Assembly (NCBI RefSeq): GCF_018986915.1
Contig: NZ_CP076723.1
Coordinates: 3,319,501 to 3,383,500 of the forward strand
Direction: 5' to 3'
From: Geomonas oryzisoli
Lineage (GTDB): Bacteria; Desulfobacterota; Desulfuromonadia; Geobacterales; Geobacteraceae
DNA length: 64,000 bases
Part shown: positions 42,203-50,116 of the stretch, one piece after another
How positions within the stretch are numbered: the first letter of the stretch is position 1
Layout of the letters: every line of letters starts with the position of its first letter
The notes under the pieces: model-generated
Databases searched by the model: none
Told to the model about the DNA's origin: nothing
The model's input: the letters and a program-made list of their open reading frames with translations, nothing else
Program-made: the position numbers and the translations under genes

Positions 42203-42711
42203 GTCCTTACTCCTTTGTAATGTAGTTCTCACTGTATTGGTGCTGCGAATATTTCTCTGAGCCTGCCTGCCTTTACGACCGAACCTCCCCCTTTCACTGG
42301 ATTGCATAAAAAAAGGCGCCTCTCACCCGTCGTGGAGAGGCGCCTTTGCCTGTCGTACCTAGCGGTCCCGTGCACTTCGTTGTGCTTCGTTACCTGGCCA
42401 TCCTTTTAGCAGAAGCTGTGCCAGATTGCCGGCTCGCGACAAAACCGCTAATATTGCGGGCCGTTACAATAAAACGCGCTCCGGACCGGCGAAATGCGCC
42501 TGACCCAGAAAGGGCAGAGCCGCCTAATACTTGTGCATCGAGTGGTGCGTACGCCGTCGCCTCGACGCCCGCGCGCCCTCCCGCCGCCGGGCACGCAAAG
42601 CGGGCCGGAACCCTAGATTTATTACCCTTTATTTATTTGTAAAGCGGGCGTAGAAAAGGTAGATTGTCCCGGTCGAAATGATCCGGCAGGGCGCCGGGGC
42701 GGAGGATATGC
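42203..42711. other. Intergenic region with a possible structured RNA
   Basis: About 510 bp without a protein gene. Contains a strong hairpin and T-run (see the RNA candidate at 42308-42611) and, at the right end, the GGAGG of the TauE-type gene. Confidence 0.6.
42308..42611 (-). ncRNA. Candidate structured RNA of unknown class
   Basis: On the minus strand a promoter-like TTTACA and AT-rich tract (about 42615-42643) precede about 300 nt of GC-rich, highly self-complementary sequence. It ends in a 13-bp perfect terminator stem (42312-42324 with 42335-42347) and seven Ts. The 5' segment CUUUGC-GUGCC (about 42600-42590) can pair with GGUAC...GCAAAG near 42360-42343, closing the molecule. It could be a stand-alone RNA or a leader upstream of the small barrel gene. 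I could not match it to tmRNA, 6S, RNase P or a known riboswitch. Confidence 0.4.
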
Positions 42712-43548
42712 GTGGTTATTACCTTCATAACGATTTTCGCGATAGGAATCGCGGCCGGCGTGGTCGGGGCGATCCTCGGCCTGGGGGGCGGCATCATCAT
42801 CGTCCCCGCCCTCACCCTTGGTTTCGGAATGCCCATGCGCACTGCGGTGGCAGCCTCGACCGTCTGCATCATCGCCACCTCGACCGGCGCCGCAGTGGCC
42901 TTCCTGAGAGACCGCCTCACCAACACCCGTGTGGCGATATGGCTGGAGATGGGAACCTCGACGGGGGCCCTGACCGGCGCCCTGGTGGCAGCCATGGTAA
43001 ACCAGCGCGTCCTGTTCATCCTGTTCGGCCTGCTGCTCGCCTATTCCGCCTACAACATGTTCCGCACCAGGAAGGAGCATTCCAGACCCGAGGTGGTTCC
43101 CGATGCCATCTCCAGGACGTTGAAACTGGGCGGTTCCTACTACGACAAGGCGCTGGGGCGCCGGGTGGAGTACCAGGTGACCCGGACGCTGCCGGGGCTG
43201 ATCATCATGTACTTCTCGGGGGCGGCTGCGGGTCTTTTGGGGATCGGTGCGGGAATCTTCAAGGTGCCGGCCATGGACCAGGTGATGGGGATGCCCTTCA
43301 AGGCGTCCAGCGCCACCTCCAATTTCATGATCGGGGTGACGGCGGCCTCGGGGGCAGTGGTGTACTTCGCGCGCGGCGACGTGAAACCGCTGGTGGCGGG
43401 GCCGGTGGTGCTCGGGGTGCTGCTCGGCGCCATCCTGGGGGCGCGCCTGATGATGCGCATGCCGGCCAGCAAGATCAGGCTGTTCTTCATGCCGATCCTG
43501 GCCTACACGGCCATCGAGATGATCTACAAGGGGGTGAAATGGTGGTAG
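42712..43548 (+). CDS. TauE/SafE-family membrane transporter
   Basis: A 278-residue permease with about eight helices, of the family exporting sulfite, sulfoacetate or related anions. GTG start at 42712 behind GGAGG. The two family repeats are visible: 'GVVGAILGLGGGIIIVPALT' near the N-terminus and 'AGLLGIGAGIFKVPAM' in the second half, each with the Gly-rich G-hG-GG pattern. It overlaps the next gene by 10 bp. Substrate unknown. Confidence 0.9.
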   Translation: MVITFITIFAIGIAAGVVGAILGLGGGIIIVPALTLGFGMPMRTAVAASTVCIIATSTGAAVAFLRDRLTNTRVAIWLEMGTSTGALTGALVAAMVNQRVLFILFGLLLAYSAYNMFRTRKEHSRPEVVPDAISRTLKLGGSYYDKALGRRVEYQVTRTLPGLIIMYFSGAAAGLLGIGAGIFKVPAMDQVMGMPFKASSATSNFMIGVTAASGAVVYFARGDVKPLVAGPVVLGVLLGAILGARLMMRMPASKIRLFFMPILAYTAIEMIYKGVKWW

Positions 43549-43853
43549 CAATCGAGCCGGAGGAAAAGGCCGAGCACCCTATCGAACTGGTGCTGGCGCG
43601 GCTGCTAAGGTTGGGGTCTTTGGTGGCTGCGGCGCTCCTCGCCGTCGGGATCGCCCTCATGGTGCTCGGTCATACCGGGCTCGCTCCCAAGCTGATCACC
43701 GCGGGGCTGCTGGTGCTGCTCGGCACCCCGGTCCTGCGCGTCGTTGCCGCCGCGGTCATCTTCGTCAAGGAACGCGACTGGCACTTCGCCCTGTTCTCCT
43801 TCGTGGTGCTCTGCGCCGTGGCCGCCGGGATCTATTTCGGCAAGGGGATGTGA
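43539..43853 (+). CDS. DUF1634 membrane protein
   Basis: A 104-residue protein with three predicted helices and 'ELVLARLLRLGSLVAAALLA' and 'LLVLLGTPVLRVVAAAVIF' blocks of the DUF1634 family. The ATG overlaps the last codons of the TauE-type gene, so they are translationally coupled; this pairing recurs in bacteria and suggests a two-part transporter. Role unknown. Confidence 0.85.
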   Translation: MVVAIEPEEKAEHPIELVLARLLRLGSLVAAALLAVGIALMVLGHTGLAPKLITAGLLVLLGTPVLRVVAAAVIFVKERDWHFALFSFVVLCAVAAGIYFGKGM

Positions 43854-43861
43854 CCGGAAGG

Positions 43862-44029
43862 CTACTCCCTTTGCCCGTCCCCTTTGCCGCTGCCGGCCAG
43901 CTTCTGGCGCGCCCTTTCGGCGATCTGGCGCCGGCGCGGCCCGCTCACCAGCTTCTCTTCCAAAAAGGCGATCATGGCGATTCCCACCGTGACCAGCACC
44001 CCGATACCCAATAGTTTCAACAAAAACAT
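43862..44029 (-). CDS. Small membrane-anchored protein
   Basis: A 55-residue frame (MFLLKLLGIGVLVTVGIAMI onward) with one N-terminal transmembrane helix and a basic cytosolic tail (GPRRRQIAERARQKLAG). GGAG lies seven bases before the ATG. It converges on the DUF1634 gene with an 8-bp gap. Too short for routine callers; no family recognised. Confidence 0.6.
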   Translation of the reverse strand: MFLLKLLGIGVLVTVGIAMIAFLEEKLVSGPRRRQIAERARQKLAGSGKGDGQRE

Positions 44030-44255
44030 CACTTACTCCGCTTTTCCCGTGTCGTTACGTCCGCCCAATCTGCCTGAAGCGCCGACGGTTGTCAACCTTC
44101 CCCCTCCCCAACTCGCAGCAGGCCAGCCCAGATTAGGCTGGCATAATATTTCTTTTCATGTAGAATGAGGCGGCTTTTCCCTCATGACCCGCGGTTCCTC
44201 GCCGATGAGGAAAGAAGCACCATCGCCCCCCGGGCTACATTAAAAGGAGGAAACT

Positions 44256-44945
44256 ATGAAGAGCAGCAAGCTAGCACGCAGGATCGCAGTAGTGGCAGCA
44301 GCCCTCGCCGCAACGGTCGGCATCGCTTTCGCTTCCGGCGCAGCGAGCGGCATCACGGCGGACCAGGCCCTTCAGAAACTGATGGATGGCAACGCCCGCT
44401 ACGTCGACAGCAAACTGTCGGCATCTGCGCTGTGCGATGCCACCGCCCGTGGCAAGCTGGCCAAGGAACAGCATCCCTACGCCATCATCCTCTCCTGCTC
44501 CGACTCCCGCGTCCCCCCCGAGATCATCTTCGACCAGGCGCTGGGTGAGGTCTTCGTGGTGCGCGTTGCCGGCAACGTGGCCGACCCGCTGGTCCTGGGG
44601 AGTGTGGAATACGCCGCCGAACACCTGAAGAGCTCGCTCATCATGGTGCTGGGGCACGAGCGCTGCGGCGCGGTCACCGCAACCGTCGCCGGGGGCAAGG
44701 CGGAAGGGAACATCGGCGCCATCGTGAAGGAGATCGCTCCTGCCGCCAAGAAGGCCAAGGCGACCTGTAAGGGGAAGGCTAAGGAGGAGATCGTGGAGTG
44801 CGCCGTCGAGATCAACGCCAAGGCCGTTGCCGCCGCACTTCCCAAGAAATCGAAAATCCTGGCCGAGGAGGTCAAGGAAGGCAAGATCAAGATCGTCGCC
44901 GCCAGGTACGACCTCGACGACGGCAAGGTCACCCTGCTCAAGTAG
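44256..44945 (+). CDS. Periplasmic beta-class carbonic anhydrase
   Basis: A 229-residue zinc enzyme interconverting CO2 and bicarbonate. The signal peptide (about 1-26, ending AFASG) places it in the periplasm, which is less common for the beta class. Zinc ligands are visible: Cys and Asp in 'ILSCSDSRVPPE', His and Cys in 'MVLGHERCGAVTAT'. The rest follows the class: 'DQALGEVFVVRVAGNVADP', 'GSVEYAAEHL'. AAAGGAGG precedes the ATG. An inverted repeat (CCAGCC/GGCTGG, about 44125-44143) lies upstream near a likely -10 element. Confidence 0.94.
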   Translation: MKSSKLARRIAVVAAALAATVGIAFASGAASGITADQALQKLMDGNARYVDSKLSASALCDATARGKLAKEQHPYAIILSCSDSRVPPEIIFDQALGEVFVVRVAGNVADPLVLGSVEYAAEHLKSSLIMVLGHERCGAVTATVAGGKAEGNIGAIVKEIAPAAKKAKATCKGKAKEEIVECAVEINAKAVAAALPKKSKILAEEVKEGKIKIVAARYDLDDGKVTLLK

Positions 44946-44961
44946 TCGCTGTGCCCCAAAT

Positions 44962-44998
44962 AAAAAAAGCCGCCTCCCATTCCGGGGGGCGGCTTTTT
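44962..44998 (+). terminator. Intrinsic terminator after carbonic anhydrase
   Basis: AGCCGCC/GGCGGCT stem with five Ts after and seven As before, so probably usable from both sides. Confidence 0.88.
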
Positions 44999-45020
44999 CA
45001 GTGTCGAGATGCTGCCGAAT

Positions 45021-45431
45021 TCACGGTTGGGGGCGGTGCACTTTCGGGATCAGGGCCTGGTCCAGTTCGGCCATGCGCTCCTCCCCCAGCGCGAGGAGCG
45101 CCTCACGCAGGGCACCCGCCTCCGCCACCACTCGGGCGACGTCCACGCCCAGGCAGATATCCGGGACCCGTCTCAGGAGATCGGGGCCCCGTTGCAGCAG
45201 CCCTTCCGCTCCCTTGAAATTGCCGTTACGCCAGTGGTACAGCGCCACCGCGACCTGCAAAAGCCCTTGGTAGAAGTCCCGCAGCTCCCCACTCGTGCCC
45301 ACCCAGAGTTCCTCGAGCGTCTCGTGGCATGCAAACCACTCCCGCAGGTTGAACTCCTCGATGGCCTGTTGCAGCTCCGGCGGAACCGGTCCCTGGCAGC
45401 GCTGGCTGTCCGGCATCCCCTGCGCCGACAC
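45021..45431 (-). CDS. DUF309-family protein
   Basis: A protein of about 136 residues. The core 'FNLREWFACHETLEELWVG' and 'DFYQGLLQVAVALYHWRNGNFKGAEGLL' is the DUF309 signature, with conserved His and Glu that may bind a metal. The start is uncertain: a GTG two bases after the preceding gene's stop (45431) or an ATG at 45416. Function unknown in the family. It appears translationally coupled to the TadG-like gene. Confidence 0.82.
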   Translation of the reverse strand: MSAQGMPDSQRCQGPVPPELQQAIEEFNLREWFACHETLEELWVGTSGELRDFYQGLLQVAVALYHWRNGNFKGAEGLLQRGPDLLRRVPDICLGVDVARVVAEAGALREALLALGEERMAELDQALIPKVHRPQP

Positions 45432-45433
45432 CG

Positions 45434-46648
45434 CTAGTCCACCAGCACCGGGCGCAGCCCCGGCAGGAGCTTCCGCGCCTGGCTGTCGCAGCCGACGCAG
45501 GAAATCCGGTCGATGTAGAGCCCGTCCGCTCCCGGGGTGCAGGAGGCGGCAGGGAGATCGGCCTGGCCCGAGGACTTGCTGCACCCGGCAGCGCCGCTGG
45601 TGCAGATCCTGCTGATGCGCACCAGGGAGTACCTGGTCACGACGTGCTGCTGATAGCTTTCGCCGGGGAGGAACGAGGAGCAGTCGGCAGCGGGGACGAT
45701 GACCCACCACCCGACCAGCTTGCCGCTTTTGTCATACTCCTTGTTGGAGCGGTCCACCTGGGGATCGTACATCATCGCCTTGATGTCGCGCAAAACGGCG
45801 TCGCTGTTGCTGGCCGCGGCGAAGATGGGGAGGCCGCAGACTTCCTGCACCGGCATCTCCTGGCAGACCAGGTCGGACATCGAGTTGGTGATGGTGACCG
45901 GATGCAAAAGCGAGGTGTAGAGGTAGCGCCCGGAGAGGGAGACGCCCGATGTGCGGTCCCAGGCGGCATGACTCATGCGGCGCTCGGGGATGCTGCAGAT
46001 CTGGGGAAAGGTGCACGAGGGCTGGCACGCCTCGGAGCAGATGGCGATGTTGGAGCGGGTTCCGGCAACAAGGGCGGCGGTCGCCACCGGCGTGGAGCCA
46101 AAGTCCTCGGTGCCGCTGATCTTGGCGATGAAGGTCCCCAGGGTACCAAGGCCTACCGAACTGCTTTCGGCGGTGCGTCTGGTCCTGACCTGGACGGCGT
46201 TGACCGGGGTCGCCCCGGGGGTGTAGCTGCGGCTGCTCATGTTCCAGAAACCGACGGTGATGTCGTTGTCGCCGGTGAGGGCATTGCCGTTGTTGTTCAA
46301 GAGCCCGACCAGGGCCGCGGCATCGTGTTTGCCGGTAACGAGGTCCACCGCGGCGGCCCGTGCCTGGGACTGGATCGGATCCTTGGAGATGTCGGGCAGT
46401 CGCGCCGGGTCGGTCTGCGCCTGCAAAAGGTAGCGCTGCTTGATGCTCTGGGCACCGGTCAGGGCCGCCGTCTCTGCGGAATGCTGCAGGTCCTCCTCGC
46501 TGACGTACATGTACCCGATATCGATGGCAAGACCTGTCACCACCAGGAAGACGACCAGCATGATGGTGACGTAACTGGTATCGAAGGCAGATTCTTCTTC
46601 GGACACGATCATCTCCAGAATGGGCAGTGTTTGTTGCGGGTGCGACAT
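45434..46648 (-). CDS. TadG-like pilus-assembly/DUF2134 protein
   Basis: A 404-residue membrane-anchored protein. One N-terminal helix (about 28-47) is followed by 'DIGYMYVSEEDLQHSAETAALTGAQ', the TadG-type hallmark in which Ala-rich helices follow the anchor. The large C-terminal part is periplasmic and Cys-rich (at least 13 Cys, several paired as in CSEACQPSC and CVGCDSQ), probably disulfide-bonded. Start uncertain: ATG at 46648 lacks a ribosome site; an internal ATG or GTG near 46606-46612 has TGGAG nearby. No other tad genes adjoin it. Confidence 0.75.
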   Translation of the reverse strand: MSHPQQTLPILEMIVSEEESAFDTSYVTIMLVVFLVVTGLAIDIGYMYVSEEDLQHSAETAALTGAQSIKQRYLLQAQTDPARLPDISKDPIQSQARAAAVDLVTGKHDAAALVGLLNNNGNALTGDNDITVGFWNMSSRSYTPGATPVNAVQVRTRRTAESSSVGLGTLGTFIAKISGTEDFGSTPVATAALVAGTRSNIAICSEACQPSCTFPQICSIPERRMSHAAWDRTSGVSLSGRYLYTSLLHPVTITNSMSDLVCQEMPVQEVCGLPIFAAASNSDAVLRDIKAMMYDPQVDRSNKEYDKSGKLVGWWVIVPAADCSSFLPGESYQQHVVTRYSLVRISRICTSGAAGCSKSSGQADLPAASCTPGADGLYIDRISCVGCDSQARKLLPGLRPVLVD

Positions 46649-46663
46649 AATAACATCATCGCG

Positions 46664-46694
46664 AAAAAAAGGGCCATGCAGAATCGCATGGCCC
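46664..46694 (-). terminator. Intrinsic terminator after the OFA transporter
   Basis: GGGCCATGC/GCATGGCCC with seven Ts on the minus strand and a T-run also on the plus side. Confidence 0.88.
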
Positions 46695-46728
46695 CCTTCA
46701 TTTTTTTTAACCTCGCGGCAGCAGCAAC

Positions 46729-48030
46729 CTAGGCGGAAGCCTTGACGGCGACCTTCTCGCCAGCGACCTCGGTTGCCTCGACCTCGACTGCTTTCTTCTC
46801 ACGCAGGAAGAAGGTGATCACGGTACCCAGTGCCAGGCAGGAGCCTGCCAGGATGAAGGACTTGTTCAGGCCGCCCGGCTGCGCGTTCATCATCTCGGAG
46901 ACACGCCCCATGACCAGGCCGCCGACGCCCCAGGCGGAGAAGAGCACGCCGTAGTTCAGGCCGTAGTTCTTGAAGCCCCAGTAGTCCTTGGCGAAGGAGG
47001 GGAACAGGGTCAGGTTGGAGCCGTAGTTGAAGCCGATGAACGAGGCGAGGAGCACCAGCATGGTGGCGGAACCGGAGCCGACCACCGGGACGGCGGCGAA
47101 CATCAGGATGGCCTGGAAGCCGAGCATGATGGTCAGGGTGGCTCGACGGCCGATCTTGTCGGAGAGCACACCGGCAACCACGCGGCCGGAGGCGTTGCCG
47201 ATGGCCATGATGGCCACGGCCACGAAGGCCATGGGGCCCATGCTCTTCTTGGCAAGGCCCGCGACGGAGCCGATCACCATGAGACCCGCGCCGGCGCCGA
47301 TGAAGAAGGTAGCCCACAGCATGTAGAATTTCGGGGACTTGAGCATCTCGCTCACGGTGGCGTCATAGCCGGATTTCTTGGCCGGAGCGGCCTTCTCGTC
47401 ACCCTTCAGGGCCGGCTCGGCCGGGACGTACCCTTTGGGGGGGTTGACGAGGGCGAAGGAGAGGCCGCAGACGATGACCGCGAAACCGGCGGCCAGGATG
47501 TACATGGACTGCTGGATGCCGTAGGCGCCCAGGAGGTAGCTGGAGAGCGGCGCGATGTACACCGGGGCGAGGCCGAAACCGGCGACCACGATGCCGGCGA
47601 TGAGGCCGGTCTTCTTGGAAGAGAACCACTTAAGCGCAGGCGGGGTGGCTGCGGAGTAGCCGAAGCCGAAGCCGGAGCCGGCCAGCACGCCGAAGCCGGT
47701 GACCCAGGCCGCGTAGCTGTTGGAGTAGCCCATGAGGCAGAAGCCCGAGCCCACCAGGATGCCGCCGATCAGCGCGGTACGGGCCGGGCCGATCTTGTCC
47801 TGGCACTTGCCGGCGAGGATCATGGAGAAGGCGAAGGCGAGACAGCAAAGGGCGTACGGATCGTTGATGGAAGCCTTGTCCCACTGGAAGGCGTCCGGGG
47901 CGTGAGACTCGATGGACGCCTTGATGGCTCCTTTGAAGATACTCCAGGCATACAGCACCCCGAGCGCCAGGTTGATTCCGGTTCCGGCGAAAACTACCTG
48001 CCAGCCCTTGTTAGATGTTGTCTGTGTCAT
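46729..48030 (-). CDS. OFA-family major facilitator transporter
   Basis: A 433-residue, 12-helix transporter of the oxalate/formate antiporter family. Marks: 'GTGINLALGVLYAWSIFKGA' in helix 1, 'DKIGPARTALIGGILVGSG' after helix 2, and 'SDKIGRRATLTIMLG' in the second half. Geobacter members are usually annotated as organic-acid (lactate, oxalate or formate) transporters; the substrate here cannot be told. The C-terminal tail is Val/Ala/Glu-rich. The 5' region is long and structured. Confidence 0.88.
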   Translation of the reverse strand: MTQTTSNKGWQVVFAGTGINLALGVLYAWSIFKGAIKASIESHAPDAFQWDKASINDPYALCCLAFAFSMILAGKCQDKIGPARTALIGGILVGSGFCLMGYSNSYAAWVTGFGVLAGSGFGFGYSAATPPALKWFSSKKTGLIAGIVVAGFGLAPVYIAPLSSYLLGAYGIQQSMYILAAGFAVIVCGLSFALVNPPKGYVPAEPALKGDEKAAPAKKSGYDATVSEMLKSPKFYMLWATFFIGAGAGLMVIGSVAGLAKKSMGPMAFVAVAIMAIGNASGRVVAGVLSDKIGRRATLTIMLGFQAILMFAAVPVVGSGSATMLVLLASFIGFNYGSNLTLFPSFAKDYWGFKNYGLNYGVLFSAWGVGGLVMGRVSEMMNAQPGGLNKSFILAGSCLALGTVITFFLREKKAVEVEATEVAGEKVAVKASA

Positions 48031-48449
48031 GCCTTTATACCTCCATGTTGGGATTGACCACTCTTGCCACAGACCTTAGCAACTCGCATACCAATGTTTT
48101 ACAATTTTGTATATTTTTACAAGCCACGCAAAAACGGCAACTTACACAAAGGGCGTTACCCCGCCCCATGCCAAGAGCAACACCCCCTTTTCGCATAAGA
48201 GCAAAAAGGCCGCCCGCTGATAAAACCGCCGGAGATGCCCGATGCGGCGTGATATCAGCACGTTGATCATTGCGGCCTGGCCGCCGGATCCCTTTCGCAC
48301 AAATGCGAAAGCAAACTTAGTGTTTTGCAAAACTGTAAATAACGCAGAATTTGTATAACAGGTGGGTACCGAATTTTAGGGAGGCCAAAAGCAAAGGCCG
48401 GCTCTATAAAAGAAGGCCGGCCTTGTCTGTTGCGGTGACGGGGACTGGT
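48031..48449. other. Intergenic region with a long nested hairpin
   Basis: About 420 bp. Between about 48208 and 48278, GGCCGC, GCTGATA and CCGC pair in order with GCGG, TATCAGC and GCGGCC, giving a three-step hairpin about 180-250 bp upstream of the transporter start. A terminator for the small gene at 48450 lies at 48394-48424. No protein gene supported. Confidence 0.5.
48394..48424 (-). terminator. Terminator after the small 67-residue gene
   Basis: AAGGCCGGC/GCCGGCCTT stem with a T-rich tract on the minus strand. Confidence 0.7.
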
Positions 48450-48653
48450 TCAGCAGAACAGGACGTTCCCCCTGCGCTCGGGGCCGCGATAGTTTCTCCC
48501 ACCCATTCCTCTCACGCTGTCGATGCCGACCTGCACGCACTCACCGTCGCTGCGCAAGAATGAGACTATCGCTGCCTGCTCTATCAACTCCTGGAGTTCC
48601 TCAGCCTTTACCAGCCCGCGCCTTTCATCAGCAAACACAACCGGAATTTTCAT
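48450..48653 (-). CDS. Small conserved-looking protein (GSU3473-like)
   Basis: A 67-residue protein, MKIPVVFADERRGLVKAEEL onward, with 'AAIVSFLRSDGECVQVG' and a terminal 'RNYRGPERRG'. GGAGGGG lies just upstream of the ATG. Geobacter genomes carry families of such proteins with this start, middle 'FxRSxGW/E' and final 'GPERR' type tail; function unknown to me. It is monocistronic with a terminator. Confidence 0.75.
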   Translation of the reverse strand: MKIPVVFADERRGLVKAEELQELIEQAAIVSFLRSDGECVQVGIDSVRGMGGRNYRGPERRGNVLFC

Positions 48654-48917
48654 AGCCCCTCCTCGATGACGGTTCAGCGAAGTTCAAGCTTCGTTAGTAC
48701 ATTCTAGCAATATGGATCGGGATGGCAAGGACCGTTCTGGCAAAAAACGCCACGCGACTCTCATATCCCGATGCGTTGTAGCCTCTTCAGTCGTCCCGGG
48801 CACAATCGGTGAGATTTCCTCAATTCGTTCACATTTGCTTCATAATCCCGCAGTACCTTAAACACATACCTAGCCCGGAAACCAGGCTGCTAAGCCAGAC
48901 ATGAAAGGAGAAATGAC

Positions 48918-49415
48918 ATGAACAGACAGCTAAGACAACTGGTACTACTCACCTGCGTCACCGCAACGGCCGTTGTGGGAAGCGGGAGCGCGTTCGCCGG
49001 CTACGGCCCGATGAACGGAGAAAGCGGCAAAGAGTGCTTCGAGCAGCAAAAACATGAGGGGCGTCGCGGCATGTTCATGAAGATGGCCAAGGAACTGGAG
49101 CTCTCCGACCAGCAAAAGAGCGAGGCGCGGGCCATCTTCGAGGCCGGCCGCGCCAAGAACGCCCCACTTTTCGCCTCCCTCAGGCAGGAGCGGCACGAAC
49201 TGCAGACCATGGTCCGCTCCGGCAGCGCCGATGAATCCGCCATAAGAGCCCAGGCGGCGAAAGTTGCGGCGCTGCAGGCGGACGTAGCGGTGCAAAGGGG
49301 AGCACAGACCAGGCAATTTCTTGCCCTGCTGACACCGGAGCAGGCGACCAAGTTCAAGGCGTTGCGCGAGGCACGCCACGACGCCCGCGGGCACCACCCC
49401 CATCACGACAGATAA
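48918..49415 (+). CDS. Spy/CpxP-like periplasmic protein
   Basis: A 165-residue exported protein. Signal peptide ends SAFA. The mature part is alpha-helical with the LTPEQ-type motif of the Spy/CpxP family ('LLTPEQATKFKALREAR') and a first repeat 'LELSDQQKSEARAIFEAG'. Relatives act as ATP-independent chaperones or metal/envelope-stress sensors. It ends in a His-rich tail (GHHPHHDR) that may bind metal. AAAGGAG precedes the ATG. Confidence 0.88.
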   Translation: MNRQLRQLVLLTCVTATAVVGSGSAFAGYGPMNGESGKECFEQQKHEGRRGMFMKMAKELELSDQQKSEARAIFEAGRAKNAPLFASLRQERHELQTMVRSGSADESAIRAQAAKVAALQADVAVQRGAQTRQFLALLTPEQATKFKALREARHDARGHHPHHDR

Positions 49416-49420
49416 CTCAA

Positions 49421-49452
49421 CAGGCGCTGCCGCACCGCTGCGGCAGCGCCTG
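49421..49452 (+). terminator. Hairpin after the Spy-like gene
   Basis: Perfect 13-bp stem CAGGCGCTGCCGC with its complement. No T-run follows, so it may be a terminator or transcript-stabilising hairpin. Confidence 0.6.
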
Positions 49453-49567
49453 CCGATTCCGCACCCCTTCCTTTCATACTACTCCCCCCTGCCGCACAAA
49501 CTCCGTTGCCGCGTTGTGCATTCCCCCCCGGTGGCGTAAAATAGCAGCTGGTTCAAGGAGGTGTCAC

Positions 49568-50026
49568 ATGAGAAGACTGAGACCCATCTTTTTAATGCTG
49601 TTTGTGCTCCTGGGCGCCTGCGCCACGTACCCCGACCTGCAGCAGCAACGAATGGCGGCTCTGCCGCAGCACTACAAGCAGTTCGACGTCCTGATGGGAT
49701 GGGAAGTGAAGCCTGCTGACGGGAGCACCATCGTACAGGGGGTGGTCAAGAACGTACGCTACTTCCGAATGCGCAACCTGGAGATCTGGGCGTCGCAACT
49801 GGACAGCCGCGGCAAGGTCATGGTCCAGGGCATGACTTTCATCGTACCGTCGGAACTCGGACTGGATGAAAGCGCCGATTTCACCATCAAGATTCCGGCT
49901 GCACTGGCCGCGGGTGACCGGCTCCGCATCACCTATAAGTACTTCGGCAACGATGGCGGTACCCACGGGATGGGCGACGGCACCAACTGGATGCAGAGTT
50001 TCGAGACCGTGGTCCCGGCAAGGTAA
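49568..50026 (+). CDS. Lipoprotein of unknown function
   Basis: A 152-residue predicted lipoprotein. The ATG at 49568 has a near-perfect AAGGAGGT; the upstream in-frame extension is discarded. Lipobox LLGAC. The mature chain is beta-rich ('VVKNVRYFRMRNLEIWASQL', 'FTIKIPAAL', 'RITYKYFG'), suggesting an immunoglobulin-like fold. No family recognised. A 9-bp tandem repeat begins 12 bp after its stop. Confidence 0.75.
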   Translation: MRRLRPIFLMLFVLLGACATYPDLQQQRMAALPQHYKQFDVLMGWEVKPADGSTIVQGVVKNVRYFRMRNLEIWASQLDSRGKVMVQGMTFIVPSELGLDESADFTIKIPAALAAGDRLRITYKYFGNDGGTHGMGDGTNWMQSFETVVPAR

Positions 50027-50037
50027 TCGCCCTTCCC

Positions 50038-50099
50038 GCAACCACGGCAACCACGGCAACCACGGCAACCACGGCAACCACGGCAACCACGGCAACCAG
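50038..50099. repeat. 9-bp tandem repeat between two genes
   Basis: Six full copies of GCAACCACG and a partial seventh, placed 18 bp ahead of the sensor kinase ATG where its ribosome site should be. Confidence 0.95.
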
Positions 50100-50116
50100 A
50101 GCACAGGCACGGACAC

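Noticed and set aside
48142-48330. A minus-strand 62-codon frame in the transporter leader
   Set aside because: It runs through the nested hairpin, has no ribosome site and shows no recognisable pattern.
50038-50099. Possible CRISPR or collagen-like coding repeat
   Set aside because: Units are 9 bp with no spacers. The reading frames through it have no start or continuation on either side.
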